From contig NZ_LN890328.1 in assembly GCF_001458595.1 (NCBI RefSeq), positions 3,039,288 through 3,103,287 on the forward strand: DNA of 64,000 nucleotides, in the 5' to 3' direction. The translations under genes and the position numbers were made by a program. Shown piece by piece: positions 42,698 to 51,561 of this stretch (position 1 is its first letter; every line of letters begins with the position of its first letter). The notes under the pieces were generated by a model that saw only the letters and a program-made list of their open reading frames with translations, did not search any database and was not told the DNA's origin. This stretch comes from Clostridium neonatale. GTDB taxonomy: Bacteria; Bacillota; Clostridia; Clostridiales; Clostridiaceae.

Positions 42698-43579
42698 ATG
42701 AATTATATTCCTGCTAAGACACTATTAACTCGAACAAAAGACTCATCCTGGTTTGGAACAGATTATACTATGAATATCTATAAAGGCTGCTGTCATGGAT
42801 GTATTTATTGTGATAGTAGAAGTGATTGTTATGGTGTAGATAATTTTGACACTGTTCGTGCAAAAGAAAATTCCTCAATTATTCTTCAAAGAGAACTTCG
42901 GCATAAAATCAAAACCGGAGTCATTTTTACCGGCTCCATGAGTGATCCATATAATCCTTTTGAAAAAAAATATGAACTTACTAGAAATGCGCTCAGCCTT
43001 ATGAATAATTATGGATTTGGAGTTGCTATTGCCACAAAAAGCAGCTTAATCTGCAGAGATATTGATATTTTACAAAGAATAAAGGAACACTCTCCTCTTA
43101 TTTGCAAGATAACCATCACTACTTTTGATAATAGTTTATCTAGTCAAATTGAGCAAAATGTTAATCCATCATCTGAACGATTTAAAGCAATTGATAAATT
43201 ATCGCAAGCTGGAATTTATTCAGGAATATTATTAATGCCTATTCTTCCTTTTATCAATGATAATAAAGAAAACATTATTAATATAGTACATAAGGCTAAA
43301 GAATGTGGAGCAAAATTTATATTTCCTGCATTTGGAGTTACCCTTAGAAACAATCAACGTGATTACTTTTTTAAGAAATTAGATGAGTCTTTTCCTAATA
43401 TTAAATTTAAATATATTAATCACTATAAAAATTCATATGCTTGTGGTTCACCTAATGCAAATAACCTTTATTATTCTTTTAAGAATGAATGTGAAAAGCT
43501 TGGTATTTTATATGAAATGAATGATATTATATCAGATTATAAATCTAAATATGTACCTAAACAAATTTCCTTATTTTAA
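42698..43579 (+). CDS. Radical SAM protein, SPL-like family
   Basis: A 293-residue radical SAM enzyme. The cluster motif is CCHGCIYCDSRSDC (CxxxCxxC with the first Cys after YKG), followed by FTGSMSDPYNPFEK, AIATKSSLICRDIDIL, ITTFDNSLSSQIEQNVNPSSERFK and LLMPILPFIND, characteristic of spore-photoproduct-lyase-like proteins that lack SplB's repair cysteine. The substrate is unknown. GAGGTG precedes the ATG. Co-directional with the WYL regulator and zinc ribbon; 72 bp separate it from the latter. Confidence 0.9.
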   Translation: MNYIPAKTLLTRTKDSSWFGTDYTMNIYKGCCHGCIYCDSRSDCYGVDNFDTVRAKENSSIILQRELRHKIKTGVIFTGSMSDPYNPFEKKYELTRNALSLMNNYGFGVAIATKSSLICRDIDILQRIKEHSPLICKITITTFDNSLSSQIEQNVNPSSERFKAIDKLSQAGIYSGILLMPILPFINDNKENIINIVHKAKECGAKFIFPAFGVTLRNNQRDYFFKKLDESFPNIKFKYINHYKNSYACGSPNANNLYYSFKNECEKLGILYEMNDIISDYKSKYVPKQISLF

Positions 43580-44040
43580 ATTGCATTTCTCTTACAATGA
43601 TTTGAAACAATTATGTATCAGAGTTTTAAGATAGTGAGAGTAATTATATTTAAATAATCACCTCTGGTGCACAAAAAAATTATGTATAAAAAAATCGCCA
43701 AGGCGACTATGATATAATCCCCTATAAAATATAAATTCAATAGAATACAGTAACTTAAATTCAAGAAAATCCTTTAGCCGTCGATTTTTTTTCAGCGCAT
43801 TCTGGATTTTCTGAGCTTGCCGAAGAAAAGGCCAAGCGCATATATTTTATTTTTTTATTCTTTAGGTTAAATGACATTAGTTTATTGCAATATTTTTCAA
43901 AACAGTTTATACCCTCAATGGGTACCTCATCCACAGATTGTCCATCAATATAATTTCCTAAAGAATAAAAAAATCACTAAGGCAATTATGTCATTACAAA
44001 TTTTTAAGAATTAGTTCAATAATGAACAACTGCTACTTAA
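43580..44040. other. Non-coding region with related flanking repeats and hairpins
   Basis: About 460 bp with no supported gene. Two related words, AAAAAAATCGCCAAGGCGAC (43689-43708) and AAAAAAATCACTAAGGCAAT (about 43968-43987), flank about 260 bp. Between them lie a GCTTG/CAAGC hairpin (about 43814-43837) and the rare GC-richer words TTTAGCCGTCGA and AGCGCATTCTGG. This may be a decayed or repeated intergenic element or RNA. A 26-codon ORF on the minus strand (43761-43841) is unsupported. Confidence 0.35.
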
Positions 44041-44090
44041 TAGAAAATTAGACTTATTGGGACTTGTCTAATTTTCTATAATTTTTTATA
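44041..44090 (+). terminator. Intrinsic terminator after the non-coding region
   Basis: A perfect 13-bp stem TAGAAAATTAGAC/GTCTAATTTTCTA (44041-44053 with 44066-44078) followed by ATAATTTTTTA on the plus strand. It faces transcripts from the radical SAM gene or the repeat region and overlaps the 3' flank of the minus-strand DUF1275 gene. Confidence 0.8.
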
Positions 44091-44115
44091 GTTATCTTAT
44101 TTAAAATAATCTTTA

Positions 44116-44790
44116 TTATATTTTGTTTTCTATCTCCTCTTTAAACATTATGGCAAAAGCTACTAACAAAATAATACAACAAAATAACACAGACTTCTCA
44201 TTAAACAGTTTTGTTACTAAGGCTCCAATAGCAGCTCCTAGTATGAAAAATAGTATTATCCCATAATACTGAAGAGTCCTATGTAACATACTCTTATCCT
44301 TAGTTTTTTTATACTTATAAAGTTGCTCTGTTCCACTTCTTAGATTGCCTGTACACATAGTTGTTGCAAATGCATTTCCATGTACTTTACGAAAACTCTC
44401 TACCTGCATTGAGCATACAAAAGAAATAGCAACATTCACAATTACATTCATATTACCTGATGGAACAAATCCAACAATAAATAAAATTATTATTTCAATC
44501 ACTATTATTATCTGTCTCCAATGAATATGATTGCTATCTTTATATTTACTTTTGATAACTTCCGATATTACAACGCCTAAGGCAAAAGACAATATTGGAA
44601 TCAAATAATATATTGAATTTTTAAAATTTCCTTCTGCAATATTCAATCCTAAAAGTACAATATTACCTGTTTGTGCATTTGCAAATACTTCACCTCTTGA
44701 TATATAAGTATATGCATCTAAAAATCCACCAACAATAGCCAATAATATTCCTAGTCTAAACGTTTCTGACATCTGCCTCTTTTTATTCAT
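44116..44790 (-). CDS. YoaK/DUF1275 family membrane protein
   Basis: A 224-residue membrane protein with about six helices. DUF1275 motifs are visible: GGFLDAYTYISRGEVFANAQTGNIVLLG at the start and SFVCSMQVESFRKVHGNAFATTMCTGNLRSGTE in the middle. Function unknown; members are predicted transporters. The GGGGGC before ATG is a reasonable ribosome binding site. Single gene, not linked to the glucan cluster beyond sharing its direction. Confidence 0.9.
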   Translation of the reverse strand: MNKKRQMSETFRLGILLAIVGGFLDAYTYISRGEVFANAQTGNIVLLGLNIAEGNFKNSIYYLIPILSFALGVVISEVIKSKYKDSNHIHWRQIIIVIEIIILFIVGFVPSGNMNVIVNVAISFVCSMQVESFRKVHGNAFATTMCTGNLRSGTEQLYKYKKTKDKSMLHRTLQYYGIILFFILGAAIGALVTKLFNEKSVLFCCIILLVAFAIMFKEEIENKI

Positions 44791-44832
44791 GATACAACTT
44801 GCCCCCTTCGTAAAAAATTATACAACATAAAA

Positions 44833-44864
44833 CACAGAAATCAAGGACAAGCTTAATTTCTGTG
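44833..44864 (-). terminator. Terminator after pullulanase
   Basis: CACAGAAAT/ATTTCTGTG stem (44833-44841 with 44856-44864), followed by TTTTATG on the minus strand, about 55 bp past the pulA stop. Confidence 0.65.
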
Positions 44865-44918
44865 CTTATATATTTTTCTTAAATTAAGCTATTATTTTAA
44901 ATACAAATACTAGCTTAG

Positions 44919-46883
44919 TTATCTTCCTAAAATTAATGCTGATTGAGGCTGTATCTTTATTGTACCTGATACATATTCATCTTTTTCAAATTTAGATGAG
45001 CTTTCTGAATCAGCTAATACCTGCCATTTATCATTTGGAAGAGTTACTTCTATATTTTCTACTGTACTATTATATGCTACGTAAACCTCATTCCATAAGT
45101 CATCAGTTCCATCATCACTTTGTAGTGTATAAATTACACCCCCCTTATGTGTCACTGGTAGAAACTTTATTCTATCTACATTATCTAATTTTCCATTATA
45201 AAACGCAGAGAAGTTATTTCTAATTTTAATAAGTCCTTTGTAATATTCCACAAGATCACTATATTCATATGCTCTAGTCCAATCAAGCTTATTAAGTTCT
45301 GGTGATAAATTATAGCTATTATCTTCACCTAATTTTGTACGTGCAAATTCCTCTCCTGCTTGAAAAAACACAGTTCCTTGACAAGTAAATACTATAGCTG
45401 CAACTAACTTGTTAATTCTTATTAACTCTTTATCTGTTTTACGATAATCTTTCTCTGTTTTTAAGCACTCCATTAATTTATCATATAGAGTAAAATTATC
45501 ATGTGCTGATACATAAGAAATAATTTGCTTTGGTGATTTTGGATTCCATTCCTCAACACTATTACACCAAGCCCTTACAGATGATTTAATATCTTCTTCA
45601 AAACCTTCTCCGCCATTTACAAAGCCAGGTACTTCACCATAAAATACATGCCCTTTAATGGCATCTCTTGTGCTATCACAAAATATTGCTATTCTTTCAT
45701 CAAGTTTATCAATATTTTTCTTAAGAGCTGGAATAGCATTTTCCTCCATTGGTGATTCATCTGCAGCCCATGGCTCTCCATACATTAGAATATTCTTTCC
45801 ATTTGGAAGTTTATCTAACTCTTGCCTAATCTCATTCATTAATTCTACATTGTGAAGTCCCATTAAATCAAATCTAAAACCATCAATGTGATACTCATCA
45901 GCCCAATAAAGAATAGAATTCTTCATATAATTACCAAACATTTTTCTCTCACTAGCAGTATCATTACCACAAGCAGAGCCATTGCAAAGTGTTCCATCCT
46001 CATTTTGTCTATAGTAATAATACGGAACTGTCTTTTGAAACCATGAATCTAAAGAATAAGTGTGATTATATACAACATCCATAACAACACTTATTCCTGC
46101 ATTGTGAAGCGCTAATACCATTTCTTTGAATTCTCTAATCCTTACATCTCCTTTAAATGGATTAGTAGAATATGAACCTTCTGGAACATTATAATTAAGA
46201 GGATCATACCCCCAATTAAATTGGTTATCATCTTTACTTTCATCAACAGATGCATAATCAAATGCAGGTAAAATATGAACATGAGTAATTCCAAGTTCCT
46301 TTAAATAATCAATTCCTGTTTTATGAACATTATCATTATTCAATGTTGTTCCATTCTCAGTAAAAGCAAGATATTTTCCTCGATATTTATCACTTATTCC
46401 ACTGGCTTTATCATAAGAAAAATCCTTTATATGAAGCTCATATATTATTGGACAGTCGACTTGTGCTCTTGTATGACTATCCTCATTCCATCCAGTAGGA
46501 TCTGTTTTATTTAAATCTATAACCATACTTCTATTTCCATTTACTCCACATGCAATTGCATATGGATCTGCACTAACAAAGACTTCATTATCTATTTTTA
46601 TCCTATAATCATAGTACACCCCATCTAAGTCATCCTCTATTTCTTTTTCCCATATTCCATTATCTGATTTCTTCATGTTAAATGAATTAAGTTGTTTAGA
46701 GTCTGCTTCTTCATCGCTTCCAGCATTATATAATCTAATAACAACTTCTGCTGCTGTTGGTGCCCATAATTTGAATACAGTCTTGTCTTTCAAATAAGTA
46801 ATACCTAGGTCTTTTTCATTATATATATACTTGTTTTTAAATTCTTCTGATGAATAGTATCTTTTAAGTTCTAAAGGAGTCAT
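44919..46883 (-). CDS. pulA: Type I pullulanase
   Basis: A 654-residue GH13 debranching enzyme without signal peptide, so cytoplasmic. A CBM48-like N-terminal domain precedes the barrel. The type I hallmark is NWGYDPLNYNVPEGSYS. Catalytic segments: VVMDVVYNH, DGFRFDLMG (nucleophile Asp), LMYGEPW (acid Glu) and VSAHDN (third Asp). It hydrolyses alpha-1,6 links in limit dextrins. Its ATG lies one base after the stop of the upstream debranching gene, and its GGGGG site overlaps that gene, so the two are coupled in an operon. Confidence 0.95.
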   Translation of the reverse strand: MTPLELKRYYSSEEFKNKYIYNEKDLGITYLKDKTVFKLWAPTAAEVVIRLYNAGSDEEADSKQLNSFNMKKSDNGIWEKEIEDDLDGVYYDYRIKIDNEVFVSADPYAIACGVNGNRSMVIDLNKTDPTGWNEDSHTRAQVDCPIIYELHIKDFSYDKASGISDKYRGKYLAFTENGTTLNNDNVHKTGIDYLKELGITHVHILPAFDYASVDESKDDNQFNWGYDPLNYNVPEGSYSTNPFKGDVRIREFKEMVLALHNAGISVVMDVVYNHTYSLDSWFQKTVPYYYYRQNEDGTLCNGSACGNDTASERKMFGNYMKNSILYWADEYHIDGFRFDLMGLHNVELMNEIRQELDKLPNGKNILMYGEPWAADESPMEENAIPALKKNIDKLDERIAIFCDSTRDAIKGHVFYGEVPGFVNGGEGFEEDIKSSVRAWCNSVEEWNPKSPKQIISYVSAHDNFTLYDKLMECLKTEKDYRKTDKELIRINKLVAAIVFTCQGTVFFQAGEEFARTKLGEDNSYNLSPELNKLDWTRAYEYSDLVEYYKGLIKIRNNFSAFYNGKLDNVDRIKFLPVTHKGGVIYTLQSDDGTDDLWNEVYVAYNSTVENIEVTLPNDKWQVLADSESSSKFEKDEYVSGTIKIQPQSALILGR

Positions 46884-46884
46884 A

Positions 46885-48837
46885 TTAATATATCCCCCTT
46901 TCTTCTATTACTTTATATACTCTTAATATTGCAGCTACACTCCATGCCTGTGCGAAACATCCTTTTGAAATAGTAGGATTATTTCCATCATAGATTTCAG
47001 GGATTTGACCTATACATCCCTCTCTTAAACATGCTTCCATAACTTCGAGCTGATTTTCAACTATATTTACTGCTTCTTTTGAATAATCATTTACTTTTAA
47101 GTATGCAATGTAATATGCTCCAAGTGGAAATGCCCATACGGTTCCTTGATGATATGCCAAATCTCTTTTTAACTGCTCTCCTCCATAAAATCCTTTAAAT
47201 TCTTTATCATCCATAGATAATGTTCTTAGCCCATATGGAGTATATAATTTTTCAAATACAGTCTGTACAACCTTCTTCTCTTTTTCTCTTTCAAGCATTG
47301 TAAATGGCATTGATACTATCCATATTTGATTACATCTAACTTGATTATCTGCATCTGTTCCAGAAATAACATCTTTTAAGCAGTTTTTTCCTGCATTCCA
47401 AAATTTCTTTGTAAAACTTTCTTTTACTAAGTCTGCAAGCTTTATATATTCTTGATCTTTTTCTCCTATTAAATTTGATAATTCATTCATAATCATAAGA
47501 GAACTATACCAATAAGCATTTATTTCTACTGGCTTGCCATGTCTAGGTGTTGGAAGAATATCATCTATTCTTACATCCATCCATGTAACCTGATCATAAC
47601 CACTTCCTGCTTGAATTAAACCATCAACATCCATTTTAATATCAAAGTCAGTTCCATTTTTATAGCAATTAATAATTTCTTGCATTACAGGATATGCTTC
47701 TTTAATAAATTCTACATCATTAGAACTTTTATAATATTCATAAACAGCATTAATAAATAAAAGTGAAGCATCTGCTGTGTTATACATTGCTTCATTATTA
47801 CCTTCTGGAAAGATATTAGGCATAATTCCATTTTTACAGTAGTGCATAAATGTTCTAAATATATTTTTTGCATCTTCAAACTGCTTTGTTGCTATGCAGC
47901 ATCCACTCAATGCAATCATAGTATCTCTTCCCCAGTCTTCAAAAAACGGGTATCCTGCTATAATCGATTTACCTTTTGTTGATTCCCTTTTGACAACAAA
48001 TTGATTTGCACTTTTAACTAACATATTAGCAATATCATGATTCATATCTGCTGTTTTTATTAATTGTTTTCTATACTCCACTGACTCATCTATTATTTTC
48101 TCAGCAGTATCATTTATTTTTTCTGTGCTATACACAATATAAAATTCTTTTGATTCTTTAGGTCTAACATTAAAATGTATTTTATGATTATGTGCAACAT
48201 TTCCATGTCTTTCCCTTCCATCACGTTCATCGTGTTCAAACAACAAATTTTCTTCATGCTCTGTAGGATAAGTTGATACTTTCCCATTAGTTTTATAATA
48301 AAGATTTATGTTATTACTTTTTATTTCATTCTCATTAATATAAAACTGCTGATCTAAAGAAAGAATAGCTCCTTTTTTTATAAATTCCATATATGGTGTT
48401 ATTTCAGATTCTACTTCATAGTTCGTAAAATTATTTATCTCATAAGTAATTGCTACAGTATTTTTATTTTGCCTCATGGCGACCTTCTTTATTATTTCTA
48501 CACCATGGATATGATATGTCCATTCTGGTATGTCTTCAAAAGAAAATTTGCTTTGATAATTAAATCCTGATCTATTATTTTTAGAATCTAAATATTTTTG
48601 GCTGCTAAAATCAATATAAACATGGTTTATTTTTATTCTTTGTCCTAAATTAGAAATTATATTGTATCTATTATTAGGTGCTTTTAGACATGCCATTAAT
48701 AGCGCATGATCATTTCTTGCATTAGATCCTATCATTGTTAATGAAGAAAAACCGCCTAACCCGTTTGTTAACAGGTAGCAGTTTTCTTCTCCTCTTTCAA
48801 TAGTACTCCAATCATTTTTTCCATAAATGAATTTCAT
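46885..48837 (-). CDS. Amylo-alpha-1,6-glucosidase (glycogen debranching, GDE_C type)
   Basis: A 650-residue enzyme with an N-terminal beta domain (YLLTNGLGGFSSLTMIGSN, residues 20-40) and a C-terminal GH133-like six-hairpin barrel: GYPFFEDWGRDTMIALSG, FPEGNNEAMYNTADASLLF, YDQVTWMDVRID and YHQGTVWAFPLGAYY. These match the GDE_C family, which removes alpha-1,6 glucosyl branches. No signal peptide. Middle gene of SBP-GDE-pulA. Family knowledge supports cytoplasmic glycogen or maltodextrin breakdown. Confidence 0.93.
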   Translation of the reverse strand: MKFIYGKNDWSTIERGEENCYLLTNGLGGFSSLTMIGSNARNDHALLMACLKAPNNRYNIISNLGQRIKINHVYIDFSSQKYLDSKNNRSGFNYQSKFSFEDIPEWTYHIHGVEIIKKVAMRQNKNTVAITYEINNFTNYEVESEITPYMEFIKKGAILSLDQQFYINENEIKSNNINLYYKTNGKVSTYPTEHEENLLFEHDERDGRERHGNVAHNHKIHFNVRPKESKEFYIVYSTEKINDTAEKIIDESVEYRKQLIKTADMNHDIANMLVKSANQFVVKRESTKGKSIIAGYPFFEDWGRDTMIALSGCCIATKQFEDAKNIFRTFMHYCKNGIMPNIFPEGNNEAMYNTADASLLFINAVYEYYKSSNDVEFIKEAYPVMQEIINCYKNGTDFDIKMDVDGLIQAGSGYDQVTWMDVRIDDILPTPRHGKPVEINAYWYSSLMIMNELSNLIGEKDQEYIKLADLVKESFTKKFWNAGKNCLKDVISGTDADNQVRCNQIWIVSMPFTMLEREKEKKVVQTVFEKLYTPYGLRTLSMDDKEFKGFYGGEQLKRDLAYHQGTVWAFPLGAYYIAYLKVNDYSKEAVNIVENQLEVMEACLREGCIGQIPEIYDGNNPTISKGCFAQAWSVAAILRVYKVIEERGIY

Positions 48838-48855
48838 ATTATATTCCTCTCTAAA

Positions 48856-50556
48856 TTAATTACTTACATTTTTTTGTTCTTTATATGATTTAACTTCTTT
48901 ATTAACTTCTTCAACTATCTTATCTCCACCTTGCTTGTACCACTCAGCAGAAAATTTATCAAAATAATCTATAGGTTCTTCTCCTGTTATTATCTTAAGA
49001 TAAGCCTCACTCTCTAATTCTTCTAGTTTCCACCAGATTCTCGTCATAGTATCCGTTTCTCCAAAAAAGACTCCCTTAACCCTCTTTAAATTGGCATTAT
49101 ATAATACAGAGGTTGATGTTATTCTCGAGGTATATGCAGCCCAATCCTCTAAAGAAGCATCATCTGGATTCTCTAAATACCTTTTGCATTGTTCATAATA
49201 CGAATATTCTATTAGCTGTAAGCTGTATGGCTCTATTTTATCATTTAATGCATTTGTTATATTTTCATAACCTCGTATTAATGCATCTTGATAATCTACA
49301 TTTATTCCTAATGGTCTAGCTGTCGGGTCCACATTTTCCTTATAATAATCTCCAATTTCTTTTAAAGATTCATCTGTACATCTTAAATAATCAAAAAGCA
49401 CACTATTTATCTTCATTACAATTTCAGGATGTTTATAGCCCTTTCTAACAACTAAATATTTGCTGCTAGGGTTTTGTGTACAAAAACTTGTACTTCCATC
49501 TGCATTAGTTGAAATAAGATATGGCTGCCAATCTGCTTTTTCATTTACTCTCTTTGATTCAATTAACGGATTGTTTGGTGCCCACCATAATCCAAAAAAA
49601 GAACCACATTGCCCATTTATAATTAATTCTTCAATATTATTTTGTGCACGCAATAGAAATTGTTTATCTAAAATTCCTTCATTATATAATTTATTCATAT
49701 GTGCTAAAGCATCTTTTGCTGCTGGTTGTACCGATCCATATACAGCATTTCCATTCTCATCTTCAATCCATTGTTTTGGATAAGAATTAAAATTAGCAAA
49801 TATAATATCTGCTTGTGTCATATAGCTATACCCATTCTTACTTGTTATTTCAGGAGAACATACTAATCCAATTGTTTTACCCGATCCATTTTCTCCTGGA
49901 TCTTTTTCTATAAACTGTCTAATTATATTTTCAGCGTCAGTTAATGTCTTTGGTGGCTCTAGTCCAAGCTTGTCCATCCAATCCTTTCTAAGCCATAGTA
50001 AGTTAGGTCCATATTCTATATTAGTTTCAGGTAATGCCATCAATTTACCATTAAAAGTTATATTATTAAAAACAGTATCTCCATAACCTGAATAAATTGC
50101 TTTAATTCTATCACTAGCACATTCTTTATATACTTCAGTTAAGTCTTCTATCATATCATTCTTAACTAACAATTTTAAGTATTCATAATCATCAATTAAC
50201 ATAACATCTGGAATATTTTTAGAAGATATAGCCATGGTTATCATGTTATTATAATCATTATCCGTAGCCTCAAAAGTATCTATATTTTGAACATTTAATT
50301 TTTCTTTTAAATATCTTGTGTATGCATTATTTTCATAAGTATCACCAGCAGGCATATTTGAATTATTTACACCAGTCATTTTACCTAAAGTATAAGTAAT
50401 AGTTTCTGGATATCTTCCAAAGGGAGTACTACATGCTTCTTCATACTGTTTTGTTTTATCAGCGACTTTCTTTTCCGCATTACTTGTACTAAAGCATCCA
50501 TTAATACCAGACATAATATAGAAAATAATAATCACTAAGCTAAATTTTTTTCTCAT
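48856..50556 (-). CDS. Extracellular solute-binding lipoprotein (YtcQ/LplA type)
   Basis: A 566-residue ABC binding protein, longer than typical sugar-binding proteins. The N-terminus is MRKKFSLVIIIFYIMSGINGC with lipobox GINGC. Family features include FEATDNDYNNMITMAISSKN, LWLRKDWMDKLGLEPPKTL and TRIWWKLEELESEAYLKIITG. The start is at 50556 (GGAGGGAG upstream); an ATG at 50595 is inside the promoter. No permease accompanies it. It heads an operon with the debranching enzyme and pulA, so it may bring branched dextrins or complex oligosaccharides to a shared permease. Confidence 0.9.
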   Translation of the reverse strand: MRKKFSLVIIIFYIMSGINGCFSTSNAEKKVADKTKQYEEACSTPFGRYPETITYTLGKMTGVNNSNMPAGDTYENNAYTRYLKEKLNVQNIDTFEATDNDYNNMITMAISSKNIPDVMLIDDYEYLKLLVKNDMIEDLTEVYKECASDRIKAIYSGYGDTVFNNITFNGKLMALPETNIEYGPNLLWLRKDWMDKLGLEPPKTLTDAENIIRQFIEKDPGENGSGKTIGLVCSPEITSKNGYSYMTQADIIFANFNSYPKQWIEDENGNAVYGSVQPAAKDALAHMNKLYNEGILDKQFLLRAQNNIEELIINGQCGSFFGLWWAPNNPLIESKRVNEKADWQPYLISTNADGSTSFCTQNPSSKYLVVRKGYKHPEIVMKINSVLFDYLRCTDESLKEIGDYYKENVDPTARPLGINVDYQDALIRGYENITNALNDKIEPYSLQLIEYSYYEQCKRYLENPDDASLEDWAAYTSRITSTSVLYNANLKRVKGVFFGETDTMTRIWWKLEELESEAYLKIITGEEPIDYFDKFSAEWYKQGGDKIVEEVNKEVKSYKEQKNVSN

Positions 50557-50593
50557 CTTTCTCCCTCCAGAATTCATAGTCTTTACTATTTTC

Positions 50594-50622
50594 ATAATAG
50601 ACTAAACCACATCTTCTAGCAA
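50594..50622 (-). promoter_or_regulatory. Promoter of the SBP-GDE-pulA operon
   Basis: Minus strand TTGCTA (50617-50622), 17-bp spacer, TATTAT (50594-50599), between the malG terminator and the solute-binding gene. Confidence 0.7.
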
Positions 50623-50664
50623 TATTTATAATTTTTTATTTAATAATCCAAATATGGAAAGCTT

Positions 50665-50688
50665 AAAAAAAGCCCGAAGGCTTTTTTT
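50665..50688 (-). terminator. Terminator after the maltose-type ABC genes
   Basis: Stem AAAAAAAGCC/GGCTTTTTTT with loop CGAA, 28 bp past the malG-type stop; a long U-tract on both exits. Confidence 0.88.
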
Positions 50689-50715
50689 AATTTGCTGAAT
50701 TACACATATTAGAAT

Positions 50716-51561
50716 TTATCCTTTTACTGCACCAGTACTACCTTCCATATAATATTTCTGCATAGAACAGAATAAAATAGCAATTGGAATTGATACAAGT
50801 ACTGCTCCAGCCGCAAATCTAGTATAATAATTCGTTATATTTTCCTTCTCAAGCATATTCCAAAGCCCTATTGCAACAGTGTAGTATTTAGATTCAGAAC
50901 CTGCTATTACTTTAGCAAAAATGAAATCCATCCACGGAGCTATAAATGCAGACAAGATTGTTTGTACAATAATAGGCTTTGATAATGGAATAGTTATCTT
51001 AGTGAAAACCTGCCATTTTGTACATCCATCAATATATGCTGCCTCATCAATTGATTTTGAAATTGTATCAAAGAATCCTTTGGCAACATAAAATGTAAGC
51101 CCAGCTCCTCCTGAATATACAAGCACTAATGCCACTAACTTTAATGCTCCTGTAGTAAGTCCAACTCCCTTTAATATATAGTATACAGCTATCATAGCCA
51201 TGAATCCTGGGAACATTCCTAATACTAAAGCTATATTCATTAATTTCTTTCTCATCTTAAATCTAATTCTAGACATAACATATGATACAGATAATGTATA
51301 GAATGTAGATATTACACAACTAAAACAAGCAACGATAAATGTATTCCTAAACCATAGTGGAAAATTAAACATATCAGTTTCTGTAAATAAACGAACGTAA
51401 TTATTAATTGTATATGTTTTAGGTAAAACTGTACTTGTATAAGCTCCTTGTTCGCCTCTAAATGAAATTAAAATTATCCATATAATTGGCAGAACCCACA
51501 CAATAACTAATAATGCTAGAAATAAATGAACAAATATATTGATTAATTTCTTTTTATTCAT
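50716..51561 (-). CDS. MalG-type ABC permease
   Basis: A 281-residue carbohydrate permease of the CUT1 family, six helices. The EAA loop reads EAAYIDGCTKWQVFTKITIPLSKP and contacts the ATPase. The C-terminus ends YYMEGSTGAVKG, the usual MalG ending. Its ATG overlaps the stop of the MalF-type gene by one base (TAATG), indicating coupled translation. No malK-type ATPase is in this cluster, so a shared MsmK-like ATPase elsewhere is needed. Confidence 0.93.
   Translation of the reverse strand: MNKKKLINIFVHLFLALLVIVWVLPIIWIILISFRGEQGAYTSTVLPKTYTINNYVRLFTETDMFNFPLWFRNTFIVACFSCVISTFYTLSVSYVMSRIRFKMRKKLMNIALVLGMFPGFMAMIAVYYILKGVGLTTGALKLVALVLVYSGGAGLTFYVAKGFFDTISKSIDEAAYIDGCTKWQVFTKITIPLSKPIIVQTILSAFIAPWMDFIFAKVIAGSESKYYTVAIGLWNMLEKENITNYYTRFAAGAVLVSIPIAILFCSMQKYYMEGSTGAVKG

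Noticed and set aside
43761..43841. 26-codon minus-strand ORF with plausible composition
   Set aside because: No ribosome binding site and too short; more likely part of a repeated non-coding segment.
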